NCBI GenBank assembly: GCA_041738715.1
Contig: JBGSPI010000132.1
Location: 1 to 64,000 of the forward strand
Reading direction: 5' to 3'
DNA length: 64,000 bases
Origin: Chamaesiphon sp041738715
GTDB lineage: Bacteria; Cyanobacteriota; Cyanobacteriia; Cyanobacteriales; Chamaesiphonaceae
The position numbers and the translations under genes are program-made. The notes under the pieces were generated by a model that saw only the letters and a program-made list of their open reading frames with translations, had not been told where the DNA came from and made no database searches. Each line of letters opens with the position of its first letter. The first letter of the stretch is position 1. Of the stretch, positions 43,392-51,502 are shown piece by piece.

Positions 43392-45761
43392 ATGGATAAG
43401 AAGCAGCTTTCCGAGCGCGATATTTGCACCAAATACATCACCCCAGCTTTAGAACGATCGGGTTGGGATATTTCGACGCAGATTCGGGAAGAATTTTCGC
43501 TGACTGATGGGCGAATTTTGGTGCGGGGTAAGTTACATGCTCGTGCGAAGAATAAACGGGCTGACTATGTGTTGTTTTATCAGCCTAATCTCCCGATCGC
43601 AGTTATTGAGGCTAAGGATAATAACCATTCGGTGGGCGATGGGATGCAGCAGGGTTTGGGTTATGGCGAACTGTTGCAGGTGCCGTTTGTGTTTAGCTCC
43701 AATGGCGATCGATTTTTGTTTCATAACAAGATTGCTACCGATGGCATCATCGAGCGGGAAATCGGGCTGAATCAGTTTCCATCGCCGGATTTACTATGGG
43801 AATGGTGGTGCGTTCATCGGGGGCTATCTGCACCGCAACAAAAGTTAGTTACGCAGGATTATTACAGCGATGGCAGTAATAAGACTCCGCGCTATTATCA
43901 GTTATTGGCGATCGATAAAACTATCGAAGCGATCGCGAAAGGACAGAATCGAATTTTGTTGGTGATGGCGACGGGTACGGGGAAAACTTTTACCGCTTTT
44001 CAGATTATCTGGAGACTGTGGAAATCGAAGGCGAAAAAGCGGATTTTGTTTTTAGCCGATCGCAATATCTTAGTCGATCAAACCATGACTAATGATTTTA
44101 AACCGTTTGGTTCGGCGATGACCAAGATTAAACAGCGACAGGCGGATAAGTCTTATGAGATCTATCTTTCGCTGTATCAAGCGGTAACGGGGAATGAAGA
44201 GGAACAGAAGATCTATAAACAATTTAGTCCTGATTTCTTTGACTTAATTGTGATTGATGAATGTCATCGAGGAAGTGCGGCCGCGGATTCGGCTTGGCGG
44301 CAGATATTAGATTATTTTTCTTCGGCGACTCAGGTGGGCTTGACGGCAACGCCCAAGGAAACAAAGGAAGTTTCTAATATTGATTACTTTGGCGAACCGA
44401 TCTATACCTACTCGCTCAGGCAGGGGATTGATGATGGTTTTCTTGCACCGTATAAGGTGGTAAGAATCGATATCGATAAGGATTTGGAAGGGTGGCGACC
44501 AGCGGCAGGGGAGAGGGATAAATACGGGAATGAGATCGAAGATCGGATTTATAATCAGCGGGATTTTGATAAGACATTAGTATTAGATCCGCGAACTCAA
44601 TTGGTCGCTAAAAAAGTCAGCGACTTTCTTAAAGCCACCAACCGTTTTGATAAAACGATCGTCTTTTGTGAAAATATCGACCATGCGGAGCGAATGAGAC
44701 AGGCATTGGTAAATGAAAATGCCGACCTTGCGGCGGATAATTCGCGGTATGTAATGCGAATTACGGGAGATAATGAGGAGGGTAAAGCCGAACTCGATAA
44801 TTTTATTTTTCCTGAATCTAAATATCCAGTCATCGCGACTACATCTAAGTTGATGACTACGGGTGTCGATGCTCAAACCTGTAAATTAATCGTCCTCGAT
44901 CAACGAATTCAATCGATGACGGAGTTCAAACAAATTATTGGGCGCGGAACGCGGATTAAAGAGGATTTTGGCAAGTTTTATTTCACAATTATCGACTTCA
45001 AAAAAGCAACCGAATTATTTGCCGATCGAGATTTTGATGGCGATCCGGTACAGATTTACGAGCCAAAACATCCCGATGATTCGCCAGTTCCGCCGGAATT
45101 GTCAGAGGATGAAGATTTTACAGACGGATATCCAGAGCCGGATGGGGGCTTTGAATGGACTGGTGAAGACAATCCTGGCGATGTTGATGATGGGTTGGGC
45201 GTTCGTCGCTATGTGGTGGCGAATGTGGAAGTCAAAGTAATTGCCGAGCGGGTGCAATACTATGATTCCAGTGGTAAATTGATTGCTGAATCGCTCAAGG
45301 ACTATACTCGCAAAACATTAACTAAAGAATTCACCTCGCTGGATGATTTTCTGGTGCGGTGGAGTAGTGCGGATAAAAAACAAGCGATCGTCGATGAATT
45401 GGCAAAAGAGGGGATATTTTTTGAAGCATTGGCTGATGAGATTGGCAAAGATTGCGATCCGTTCGATCTGCTCTGTCATATTGCTTGGGATATGCCACCC
45501 CTAACCCGCAAGGAACGGGCGGAGCGGGTCAAAAAGCGGGATTACTTCACCAAGTATGGCGATCGAGCCAGACGGGTATTAGAAGCCCTGCTAGATAAGT
45601 ATGCGGATGCAGGTGTGGGACAGATCGAGGAAACTCAGGTGCTGACGGTTGCGCCGTTTACGCAATTTGGTACGCCGTTGGAAATTGTGCGGATTTTTGG
45701 CGGGACGGCTCAATATCAGGAGGCGATTAGGGAGTTGAAGCGATCGTTGTACAGTGCTTGA
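43392..45761 (+). CDS. hsdR: type I restriction enzyme R subunit (HsdR)
   Basis: The 789-residue protein has an N-terminal PD-(D/E)xK nuclease region (ADYVLFYQPNLPIAVIEAKD near 56-75). An SF2 helicase core follows: motif I MATGTGKTFTAF near 196, FLADRNILVDQ, DECH in IVIDECHRGS, GLTATP and motif VI QIIGRGTRI. The C-terminus (TLTKEFTSLDDFL) fits the EcoEI-type HsdR. It translocates and cleaves unmethylated DNA with HsdM/HsdS. Its stop is only 4 bases before a REPIN-like element. The gene appears complete. Confidence 0.92.
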   Translation: MDKKQLSERDICTKYITPALERSGWDISTQIREEFSLTDGRILVRGKLHARAKNKRADYVLFYQPNLPIAVIEAKDNNHSVGDGMQQGLGYGELLQVPFVFSSNGDRFLFHNKIATDGIIEREIGLNQFPSPDLLWEWWCVHRGLSAPQQKLVTQDYYSDGSNKTPRYYQLLAIDKTIEAIAKGQNRILLVMATGTGKTFTAFQIIWRLWKSKAKKRILFLADRNILVDQTMTNDFKPFGSAMTKIKQRQADKSYEIYLSLYQAVTGNEEEQKIYKQFSPDFFDLIVIDECHRGSAAADSAWRQILDYFSSATQVGLTATPKETKEVSNIDYFGEPIYTYSLRQGIDDGFLAPYKVVRIDIDKDLEGWRPAAGERDKYGNEIEDRIYNQRDFDKTLVLDPRTQLVAKKVSDFLKATNRFDKTIVFCENIDHAERMRQALVNENADLAADNSRYVMRITGDNEEGKAELDNFIFPESKYPVIATTSKLMTTGVDAQTCKLIVLDQRIQSMTEFKQIIGRGTRIKEDFGKFYFTIIDFKKATELFADRDFDGDPVQIYEPKHPDDSPVPPELSEDEDFTDGYPEPDGGFEWTGEDNPGDVDDGLGVRRYVVANVEVKVIAERVQYYDSSGKLIAESLKDYTRKTLTKEFTSLDDFLVRWSSADKKQAIVDELAKEGIFFEALADEIGKDCDPFDLLCHIAWDMPPLTRKERAERVKKRDYFTKYGDRARRVLEALLDKYADAGVGQIEETQVLTVAPFTQFGTPLEIVRIFGGTAQYQEAIRELKRSLYSA

Positions 45762-45765
45762 ATGG

Positions 45766-45917
45766 TGGTGCTTAGTGACAACCGCCCCGCGAATAAATTG
45801 CGGGCTACCTGAATTAAGTCCACTCAAGTGGACTGAAATAAACATCCCAGTCCACTTGAGTGAACTTTTGCTATTAGCCCGCGATTTATCTGCGGGGCGG
45901 GTGAGGACTAAGCACCA
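45766..45917. mobile_element. REPIN-like element A (152 bp, no transposase)
   Basis: The ends are inverted (TGGTGCTTAGT and ACTAAGCACCA). Inside are two inverted REP-like units. One runs CCGCCCCGC...GCGGGCTACCTGA then AGTCCACTCAAGTGGACT (45817-45834). The other is AGTCCACTTGAGTGAACT (45849-45866) then TTAGCCCGCG...TGCGGGGCGG. A 14-base centre separates them. The GTAG/CTAC tetranucleotide beside the GC-rich hairpin is the usual REP mark. It begins 4 bases after the hsdR stop. Confidence 0.85.
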
Positions 45918-45930
45918 ATCGAAAACTCTA

Positions 45931-46573
45931 GTGATTGAGCGACAACCGCCCCGTAACTAAAGTACGGGCTACCTGAATCAAGTCCACTCAAGTGGACTGG
46001 GACGATCGAATGATGTCTGGTTCTAGGAAGCGTTCGATCGATCCTTGAGCATGATGTTCTTTTTGATTCATCACATAGGCAATTGCACGATCGAGTTGTT
46101 GTCCGCCTAGAGAAAATACACCATATTCTCGTTGCCAAGCAAATGTTGATTCTCGATCGTTTATTTGTATGCCATCACGTTTGATACGATTGGCAAAATG
46201 AGAGCTACTACCTTTAATTCGTCTCACCACTTCTGAAACTGCTATGCTCGGTGGAATAGAAATAACTAAATGAATATGGTCGCTAATTCCACCAATGGCG
46301 TGTAATTGACATTCTAGGGCGTGACATTTATTTTTGATGTAGTCATAGAGTTCGATCTCAATATTTTCCGTGATGAGTGGTAATCGATCGGTTGTTGACC
46401 ACACGATATGGTAATAAGTGCGCCAGAATGTCACGTTAAGGTTTAGTTAGTGATTGTTTCTCTATAATTCCCAATTGTGTTGGGCGACTTACAGATATTT
46501 ATTTGAGTCCACTTCAGTGGACTTTGGTTGTTAGCCCGCGATTCATCTGCGGGCGGGTGTGAACTCAGCACCA
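45931..46573 (-). mobile_element. REPIN-like element carrying a REP-associated tyrosine transposase
   Basis: The outer parts match elements A and D: CGACAACCGCCCCG...ACGGGCTACCTGAATCAAGTCCACT on the left, and AGTCCACTTCAGTGGACT...TTAGCCCGCG...GCGGGCGGGTGTGAACTCAGCACCA on the right. The centre is replaced by a transposase gene on the minus strand. It is best read as the autonomous parent of A and D. It is about 643 bp long; the outer boundaries are judged by alignment with A and D. Confidence 0.85.
45988..46434 (-). CDS. REP-associated tyrosine transposase (Y1/HUH, RAYT)
   Basis: The 148-residue protein starts MTFWRTYYHIVWSTTDRLPLI. The HUH metal motif is SDHIHLVISIPP near 54-65 (H-I-H), the mixed VVRRIKGSSSHFAN region follows, and the catalytic tyrosine is in AIAYVMNQKEHH. 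This is a single-tyrosine transposase of the IS200/RAYT type that acts on hairpin ends of single-stranded DNA. The stop TGA lies inside the AGTCCACTTGAGTGGACT palindrome of its own element. It looks intact and may mobilise elements A and D. IS200 TnpA is the alternative name. Confidence 0.85.
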   Translation of the reverse strand: MTFWRTYYHIVWSTTDRLPLITENIEIELYDYIKNKCHALECQLHAIGGISDHIHLVISIPPSIAVSEVVRRIKGSSSHFANRIKRDGIQINDRESTFAWQREYGVFSLGGQQLDRAIAYVMNQKEHHAQGSIERFLEPDIIRSSQST

Positions 46574-46585
46574 AGCGTAAACCCA

Positions 46586-46738
46586 TTGTGCTTCACCGAC
46601 AATCGCCCCGTCACTAAAGTACGGGCTACCTGAATTAAGTCCACTGAAGTGGACTGCGATCTCTATTTGAGTCCACTGAAGTGGACTTTTGTTGCTAGCC
46701 CGCGATTCATCTGCGGGTGGGTGTGAACTCAGCACCAA
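46586..46738. mobile_element. REPIN-like element D (153 bp, no transposase)
   Basis: It has the same plan as element A: TCGCCCCG...ACGGGCTACCTGAATTAAGTCCACTGAAGTGGACT, a 14-base centre, then AGTCCACTGAAGTGGACT...CTAGCCCGCG...TGCGGGTGGGTGTGAACTCAGCACCA. The inner palindromes use CTGAAG where A uses CTCAAG, as in the right end of the transposase element. It ends 79 bases before hsdM. Confidence 0.85.
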
Positions 46739-46817
46739 TAAACGCGGGGGTAAGGTAAAATCTATGCGGTAGCTCAATCCCCCATTATCATTAGTTGCAG
46801 GCTAGTTTACACACATT

Positions 46818-48266
46818 ATGGCGATCGGTACTCTCATTAAAACCATTCAGGACATCATGCGGAAGGATGTGGGTGTCGATGGTGACGCTCAACGCATTAG
46901 TCAGATTGTGTGGTTGCTGTTTCTGAAGATTTTTGATGATAAGGAGCAGGAATGGGAATTGACGGTTCCTGGGTATAAATCGCCGTTGTCGAGTCGGTTT
47001 CGGTGGTCGAATTGGGCGAAGGATGCGGAAGGGATTACGGGTGAGGAGTTAATTGATTTCGTCAATAATAATCTGTTTCCGGTGTTGAAAACTTTGGCGA
47101 CGGCGGCGGGGGTGTCGCCCCAGGGTAGGGTTGTGGGCGCGGTGTTTGAGGATGCTTACAACTATATGAAATCGGGGACGCTGTTGCGTCAGGTGATTAA
47201 TTGTATCGAAAAAGATGTCGATTTTAACTCTTCGACGGATCGCCATTTATTTAATGATATCTACGAGAAAATTCTGGCGGATCTGCAATCGGCGGGGAAT
47301 GCGGGGGAATATTATACGCCCCGTGCGGTGACGCAGTTTATGGTGGATATTATCGATCCCAAATTGGGGGAAAAATTACTCGATCCGGCTTGTGGTACGG
47401 GCGGCTTTTTGACAAATACGATCGAACATCTCAAACCGTTTTTAAAAACTGCCGAGGATCGAGTTACGCTGCAAGAAACTTTGAATGGGGTGGAAAAGAA
47501 ACCGCTCCCGCACATGCTGGCGATGACGAATGTGATGTTGCATGGCATCGATGTGCCGAGCAATATTCTTCACGATAATACCCTGAGCCGTCCGCTCCGC
47601 GATTATGGCCCGAAAGATCGGGTGGATATCATTATCACCAATCCGCCGTTTGGGGGGATGGAAGAAGATGGGATCGAAAGCAATTTCCCCAAGAAGTACC
47701 AAACCCGCGAAACTGCCGATTTGTTCATGGCGTTGATTATGCACCTGCTCAAGCCGGATACGGGACGCGCTGCGGTGGTGTTGCCCGATGGGTTCCTATT
47801 TGGCGAGGGTACCAAAACCAATCTCAAACGCGAGTTGCTGGAAGATTTCAACCTCCATACGATCGTCCGCTTGCCCAAGGGCGTATTCAGCCCCTACACT
47901 AGCATTAATACCAATATCCTGTTCTTTGATAAGGGCGGCTCGACTGAGGATGTATGGTTTTTCGAGCATCCTTATCCCCCAGGTTATAAGTCTTATTCGC
48001 GCTCCAAACCGCTAACAATTCAGGAATTTGATCGCGAGAAGCAATGGTGGAATAATCGTCAGCCAAGTGAATATGCCTGGAAGGTATCAGCGCAGGAAAT
48101 CGCGGCGCGTAACTATAATCTCGATTGCAAAAATCCCCACGAAGTAGCCATAAATCACCGCGATCCTGATGAGTTGATGCGGGAATATCTGGAGATCGAT
48201 CGACAAATGACAGATGCTCAAAACTCGCTCAAGCAGGAATTAATGCGAGCTTTGGGGAGTCACTAA
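46818..48266 (+). CDS. hsdM: type I restriction-modification N6-adenine methyltransferase (HsdM)
   Basis: The 482-residue protein has the HsdM N-terminal helical domain (RISQIVWLLFLKIFDDKEQEW). The N6_Mtase core follows, with SAM-binding LDPACGTGGFL near 194-204 and catalytic NPPFGG near 275-280. LPDGFLFGEGTKTNLKREL and the C-terminal helices for HsdS contact come after. It methylates adenine in the recognition sequence and is part of the nuclease complex. Its 3' end overlaps the antisense XRE antitoxin gene by 27 bases. The start ATG 46818 lies just past the REPIN cluster. Confidence 0.94.
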   Translation: MAIGTLIKTIQDIMRKDVGVDGDAQRISQIVWLLFLKIFDDKEQEWELTVPGYKSPLSSRFRWSNWAKDAEGITGEELIDFVNNNLFPVLKTLATAAGVSPQGRVVGAVFEDAYNYMKSGTLLRQVINCIEKDVDFNSSTDRHLFNDIYEKILADLQSAGNAGEYYTPRAVTQFMVDIIDPKLGEKLLDPACGTGGFLTNTIEHLKPFLKTAEDRVTLQETLNGVEKKPLPHMLAMTNVMLHGIDVPSNILHDNTLSRPLRDYGPKDRVDIIITNPPFGGMEEDGIESNFPKKYQTRETADLFMALIMHLLKPDTGRAAVVLPDGFLFGEGTKTNLKRELLEDFNLHTIVRLPKGVFSPYTSINTNILFFDKGGSTEDVWFFEHPYPPGYKSYSRSKPLTIQEFDREKQWWNNRQPSEYAWKVSAQEIAARNYNLDCKNPHEVAINHRDPDELMREYLEIDRQMTDAQNSLKQELMRALGSH

Positions 48267-48512
48267 CACCCGAACTTCCATTCCCGCCCGCGATAACATT
48301 TGGACTAGCTTATCGATCGCAAATCGATCGATATCTCCGTTCATCAGGTTACTAATACGGGGTTGGGTTTCACCAAAAAATACCGCCGCCTCTGCTTGTG
48401 TCCAGTTATTAGATTGAATAAATTTCCGCAAATCTAACATCAAATCTGCTCTGATAGTGAGATTGTTAGCTTCTTCTTTGTCAAAACCTAATTCTTCAAA
48501 AATATTGCTCAT
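48240..48512 (-). CDS. XRE-family antitoxin (HigA-like)
   Basis: The 90-residue protein has a Cro/CI helix-turn-helix. NWTQAEAAVFFGETQPRISNLMNG is the recognition region, followed by DIDRFAIDKLVQMLSRAGMEVRVLV. This matches the XRE antitoxins paired with HigB/Gp49-like toxins. The toxin gene is adjacent upstream (stop of toxin at 48514, start of antitoxin at 48512). Toxin-first order is the HigBA hallmark. It overlaps the hsdM 3' end on the opposite strand. Confidence 0.88.
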   Translation of the reverse strand: MSNIFEELGFDKEEANNLTIRADLMLDLRKFIQSNNWTQAEAAVFFGETQPRISNLMNGDIDRFAIDKLVQMLSRAGMEVRVLVTPQSSH

Positions 48513-48513
48513 T

Positions 48514-48864
48514 TTAATTGTCCTCTTGTACTCGCTCCTCGCGTTCTTGCATCATCTGCTGATAACGCTGTTGACCGATTTGAATATCTTGTTTGGTAGT
48601 TTTTTGAGTCTTCTTTTGAAAGGCATGAAGAACGTAGATTTCTTCCTCAAACCGCGCTACATAAAAGATCCGATAAGCATCTTCCGTCCGAATGCGGATT
48701 TCTTGCACTCCTTTACCAACTATCGGCATCGATTTAAAATCCACAGGAGCTTCACCCCGTTGAACCGCACGCAGTTGGAAACCAGCCTTGCGCCTTGCAT
48801 CTTCTGGGAAAGAACAGATATCATCTCTCGATGTACCGATCCAATTGATTGGTTTATCTTCCAT
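48514..48864 (-). CDS. HigB/RelE-superfamily toxin (Gp49-like)
   Basis: The protein is 116 residues from MEDKPINWIGTSRDDICSFPED. RKAGFQLRAVQRGEAP, FKSMPIVGKGVQEIRIRTEDAYRIFYVARF and VLHAFQKKTQKTTKQDIQIGQQRY are the Gp49/HigB signature, with the K-KT motif and basic C-terminus. These toxins cleave mRNA at the ribosome. The frame is open to 49176 inside hsdS, but the family starts at this ATG. It precedes the XRE antitoxin by 1 base. It sits between hsdM and hsdS on the opposite strand and is apparently intact. Confidence 0.88.
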   Translation of the reverse strand: MEDKPINWIGTSRDDICSFPEDARRKAGFQLRAVQRGEAPVDFKSMPIVGKGVQEIRIRTEDAYRIFYVARFEEEIYVLHAFQKKTQKTTKQDIQIGQQRYQQMMQEREERVQEDN

Positions 48865-48907
48865 AGATCGATTATACCTTATTTGGCATTGACACATCGA
48901 AATCGTT

Positions 48908-50602
48908 ATGAGTAGAGAAAAAATGAGTCTTTTGGAACAACATTTTGATGTGGCTTTTGCTGCGCCCGATGGGATTAAGAAGTTACGAGAATTGATTTTG
49001 ACTCTGGCGATGCAGGGTAAATTAGTACCGCAAGATCCGAATGATGAGCCAGCTAGTGAACTTTTTCGATCAATTGAGATTGAGAAGAAAAGGCTGGTGA
49101 ATGAAGGAAAAATAAAACAGTCAAAGCCTTTGCCAGAAGTTAAACCAGAAGAAATTACTCGCGATATACCCGACACTTGGAAGTGGCTGCGATTAGGGGA
49201 TTTCGGTATATGGAAATCAGGTACTACTCCCAGCCGAACAAATAGTGCATACTATGGTGGCGAAATTCCTTGGGTTAAATCTGGAGAAGTTAAACAAGGA
49301 AAAATTAGAGAAACTGAGGAAACGATAACTCATGAAGCACTCAAAAACTGTTCACTGGCTTTAAATCCGATTGGCTCAATTTTGATTGCAATGTATGGGG
49401 CGAATATTGGTGAGGTTGGTGTACTAGAAATTGAAGCAACAACAAATCAAGCTGTTTGTGCTTGTAAAACCTATTTAGGAATAGATAACATCTTTTTGCT
49501 TTATTTGATTATCTCCTTAAAACAGAATTTCAACGCTCAAGGCGCAGGTGCCGCTCAACCAAATATTTCCAAAGAGAAAATCGTCAACACTTTAGCACCC
49601 CTTCCACCCCTCGCCGAACAACGCCGGATTGTCGCCAAAATCGACCAACTAATGGCGCGTTGTGATGAATTGGAGAAATTGCAGATCGATCGATCCCAAC
49701 GGCTGCTCACCGTCCATACAGCAGCACTCGATCGACTGTTGACAGCCAAGGATAGCAGCGAATTTAGCACCGCTTGGAGTTTCATCACCCAACATTTCGG
49801 CGAACTCTATTCTGTCAAAGAAAACGTAGTCGAGCTACGCAAAACCATCCTCCAACTCGCCGTTATGGGCAAGTTGGTACCGCAAGATCCGAATGATGAA
49901 CCCGCGAGTGAATTGTTGAGATCGATCGAGCTTGAGAAGCAGCGATTAGTGAAGGAAGGGAAGATTAAACAATCTAAACCTTCACCTGATATAAACTTGA
50001 AAGAAGTGCCGTATGATTTGCCGAACGGTTGGAAATGGGCAAATTTACAAGATGTTTTGGCATTAGTTACTGATGGCGATCATCAAGCACCCCCAAAATC
50101 AGATACTGGTATTCCTTTTCTAGTTATCGGAAATCTAAATACAGGTAAAGTTACTCTTGAGAATTGTAGATTCGTACCGCATGATTATTACGAATCACTA
50201 GATTGGGGAAGAAAGCCAGCAACAAATGATATTTTGTATACGGTAACTGGTTCTTACGGCATACCAATTTTTATTGATAGCGATCTTGAGTTTTGTGTAC
50301 AGCGTCACGTTGCAATTCTTAAATCAACTAAATCTTCTCCAGTAGAATATCTCCTGCATTTATTGAAGTCTAGTTATGCACTTAAATATGCTACTTCAGT
50401 TGCTACTGGAATCGCACAGAAAACTGTGCCGCTAACTGGATTAAGAAAAATGTTAATTGCAATTCCACCTCTTGCAGAACAACGGCGAATAGTGGAAAAG
50501 ATCGATCGATTGATGGGGATGTGCGATCGATTGGAGGAATCGATCGAATCTGGCAAAGTCAAACAGACAGACCTATTGAACGCATTGATGTCGCAGGTAT
50601 AA
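48908..50602 (+). CDS. hsdS: type I restriction specificity subunit (HsdS)
   Basis: The 564-residue protein has two target-recognition domains in tandem repeats. Each half begins with a nearly identical block, KLRELILTLAMQGKLVPQDP (about 24-43) and ELRKTILQLAVMGKLVPQDP (about 308-327). Each half ends with PPLAEQRRIVxKIDxLM and a coiled coil. The first TRD (about 85-225) has GDFGIWKSGTTPSR, the second (about 370-530) has LALVTDGDHQAPPK. Each recognises one half of the bipartite DNA target. The gene is complete. It is separated from hsdM by the HigBA-like pair. Confidence 0.92.
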   Translation: MSREKMSLLEQHFDVAFAAPDGIKKLRELILTLAMQGKLVPQDPNDEPASELFRSIEIEKKRLVNEGKIKQSKPLPEVKPEEITRDIPDTWKWLRLGDFGIWKSGTTPSRTNSAYYGGEIPWVKSGEVKQGKIRETEETITHEALKNCSLALNPIGSILIAMYGANIGEVGVLEIEATTNQAVCACKTYLGIDNIFLLYLIISLKQNFNAQGAGAAQPNISKEKIVNTLAPLPPLAEQRRIVAKIDQLMARCDELEKLQIDRSQRLLTVHTAALDRLLTAKDSSEFSTAWSFITQHFGELYSVKENVVELRKTILQLAVMGKLVPQDPNDEPASELLRSIELEKQRLVKEGKIKQSKPSPDINLKEVPYDLPNGWKWANLQDVLALVTDGDHQAPPKSDTGIPFLVIGNLNTGKVTLENCRFVPHDYYESLDWGRKPATNDILYTVTGSYGIPIFIDSDLEFCVQRHVAILKSTKSSPVEYLLHLLKSSYALKYATSVATGIAQKTVPLTGLRKMLIAIPPLAEQRRIVEKIDRLMGMCDRLEESIESGKVKQTDLLNALMSQV

Positions 50603-50686
50603 TAGGAGAAGGCGATCGATATATGGGTTCAGGCGATCGTCGATCTCGATTGCTGCCGATTCTTGCTCATCCAAGGTACATTCAAA

Positions 50687-50902
50687 ATGCTATCGCCAAC
50701 CTTAATTGCCAGCCTCGAAAAGCTACCCGAAAAACTGCAACAGGAAGTACTCCACTATGCCGAATTTCTAGCAGCAAACTATGCTCAAACCAATCCACCG
50801 ACACCCACGCAAAAACGTCGTCAAGCAGGTACAATGCAAGACATGTTTGAGATGTCCGATGACTTTGATGCGCCACTAGAGGATCTTCAAGAGTATATGT
50901 AA
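50687..50902 (+). CDS. DUF2281-type antitoxin (VapB-like)
   Basis: The protein is 71 residues from MLSPTLIASLEKLPEKL. The LEKLPEKLQQEVLHYAEFL helix and acidic tail (MSDDFDAPLEDLQEYM) are the DUF2281 type that pairs with PIN toxins. The start at ATG 50687 was chosen over the longer frame (50663) because the family begins here. Its stop overlaps or abuts the toxin frame. The partner vapC is broken (50903-51286), so this may be an orphan or solitary repressor. Confidence 0.8.
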   Translation: MLSPTLIASLEKLPEKLQQEVLHYAEFLAANYAQTNPPTPTQKRRQAGTMQDMFEMSDDFDAPLEDLQEYM

Positions 50903-51286
50903 TTGTTTTTGTTAGATACTCATACCCTGATTTAGTTTCTAGACAACGATTCCCGACTACCACCCAGTACAAAAGAACAAATCAAATCGGCTGAATCTGT
51001 ATTTGTGAGTATTGTATCGCTCTGGGAGATAGCGATTAAAATTAATATTGGTAAACTAACATTAAAAACTGACTTTCAGGCGATCGAACAGAATTTAGTT
51101 GCTCAAGACATCTCAATTTTACCGATCGACATGACGGCGATCAAAGTATATCTAGATCTTCCACTTCATCACAGAGATCTATTCGACAGAATCATCATTG
51201 CTCAATCGATCGATCTCGATCTAACGATCCTTAGCGGCGATCTTCAATTCGATGCTTATCCTGTGACTAGATTATGGAATATTTAG
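50903..51286 (+). pseudogene. VapC-like PIN-domain toxin, in-frame amber codon
   Basis: The frame reads LFLLDTHTLI, then TAG at 50933-50935, then FLDNDSRL...VFVSIVSLWEIAIKINIGKL, HHRDLFDRIIIAQ and LDLTILSGD. The active-site acidic residues of a PIN domain remain: D in LLDTHT, E in WEIAIK, D in DLFDRII, and D in SGD. The TAG is where this family normally has Trp (HTLIWFL), so one TGG to TAG change explains it. The toxin is probably dead unless the stop is read through. Confidence 0.8.
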
Positions 51287-51502
51287 TACTTGCGATCGCA
51301 TAATGTACAATTGCTGTCGCAAACGGCAAGCCGATCGAGTTCGAGAACAAGGTATAAGTGCTTATCTTAACAGCGGTACCCCTAACCACTAAAATAATTT
51401 TTGCCGCAAACGTGAATATTGGGGGCAAGACGGGGAATATATAGATGGTGTACCCTGTGGAATCTGCCAGCCACTTTTGACCTCTGTGATTTTTCCCCAA
51501 GT

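Noticed and set aside
45766..46738. Possible CRISPR repeats in the hsdR-hsdM gap
   Set aside because: The repeated blocks are inverted, unevenly spaced and match REPIN-type elements; no equal-length unique spacers exist.
48457..48915. Plus-strand ORF of 152 residues over the HigB-like toxin
   Set aside because: The minus-strand toxin has clear family motifs; this frame is its shadow.
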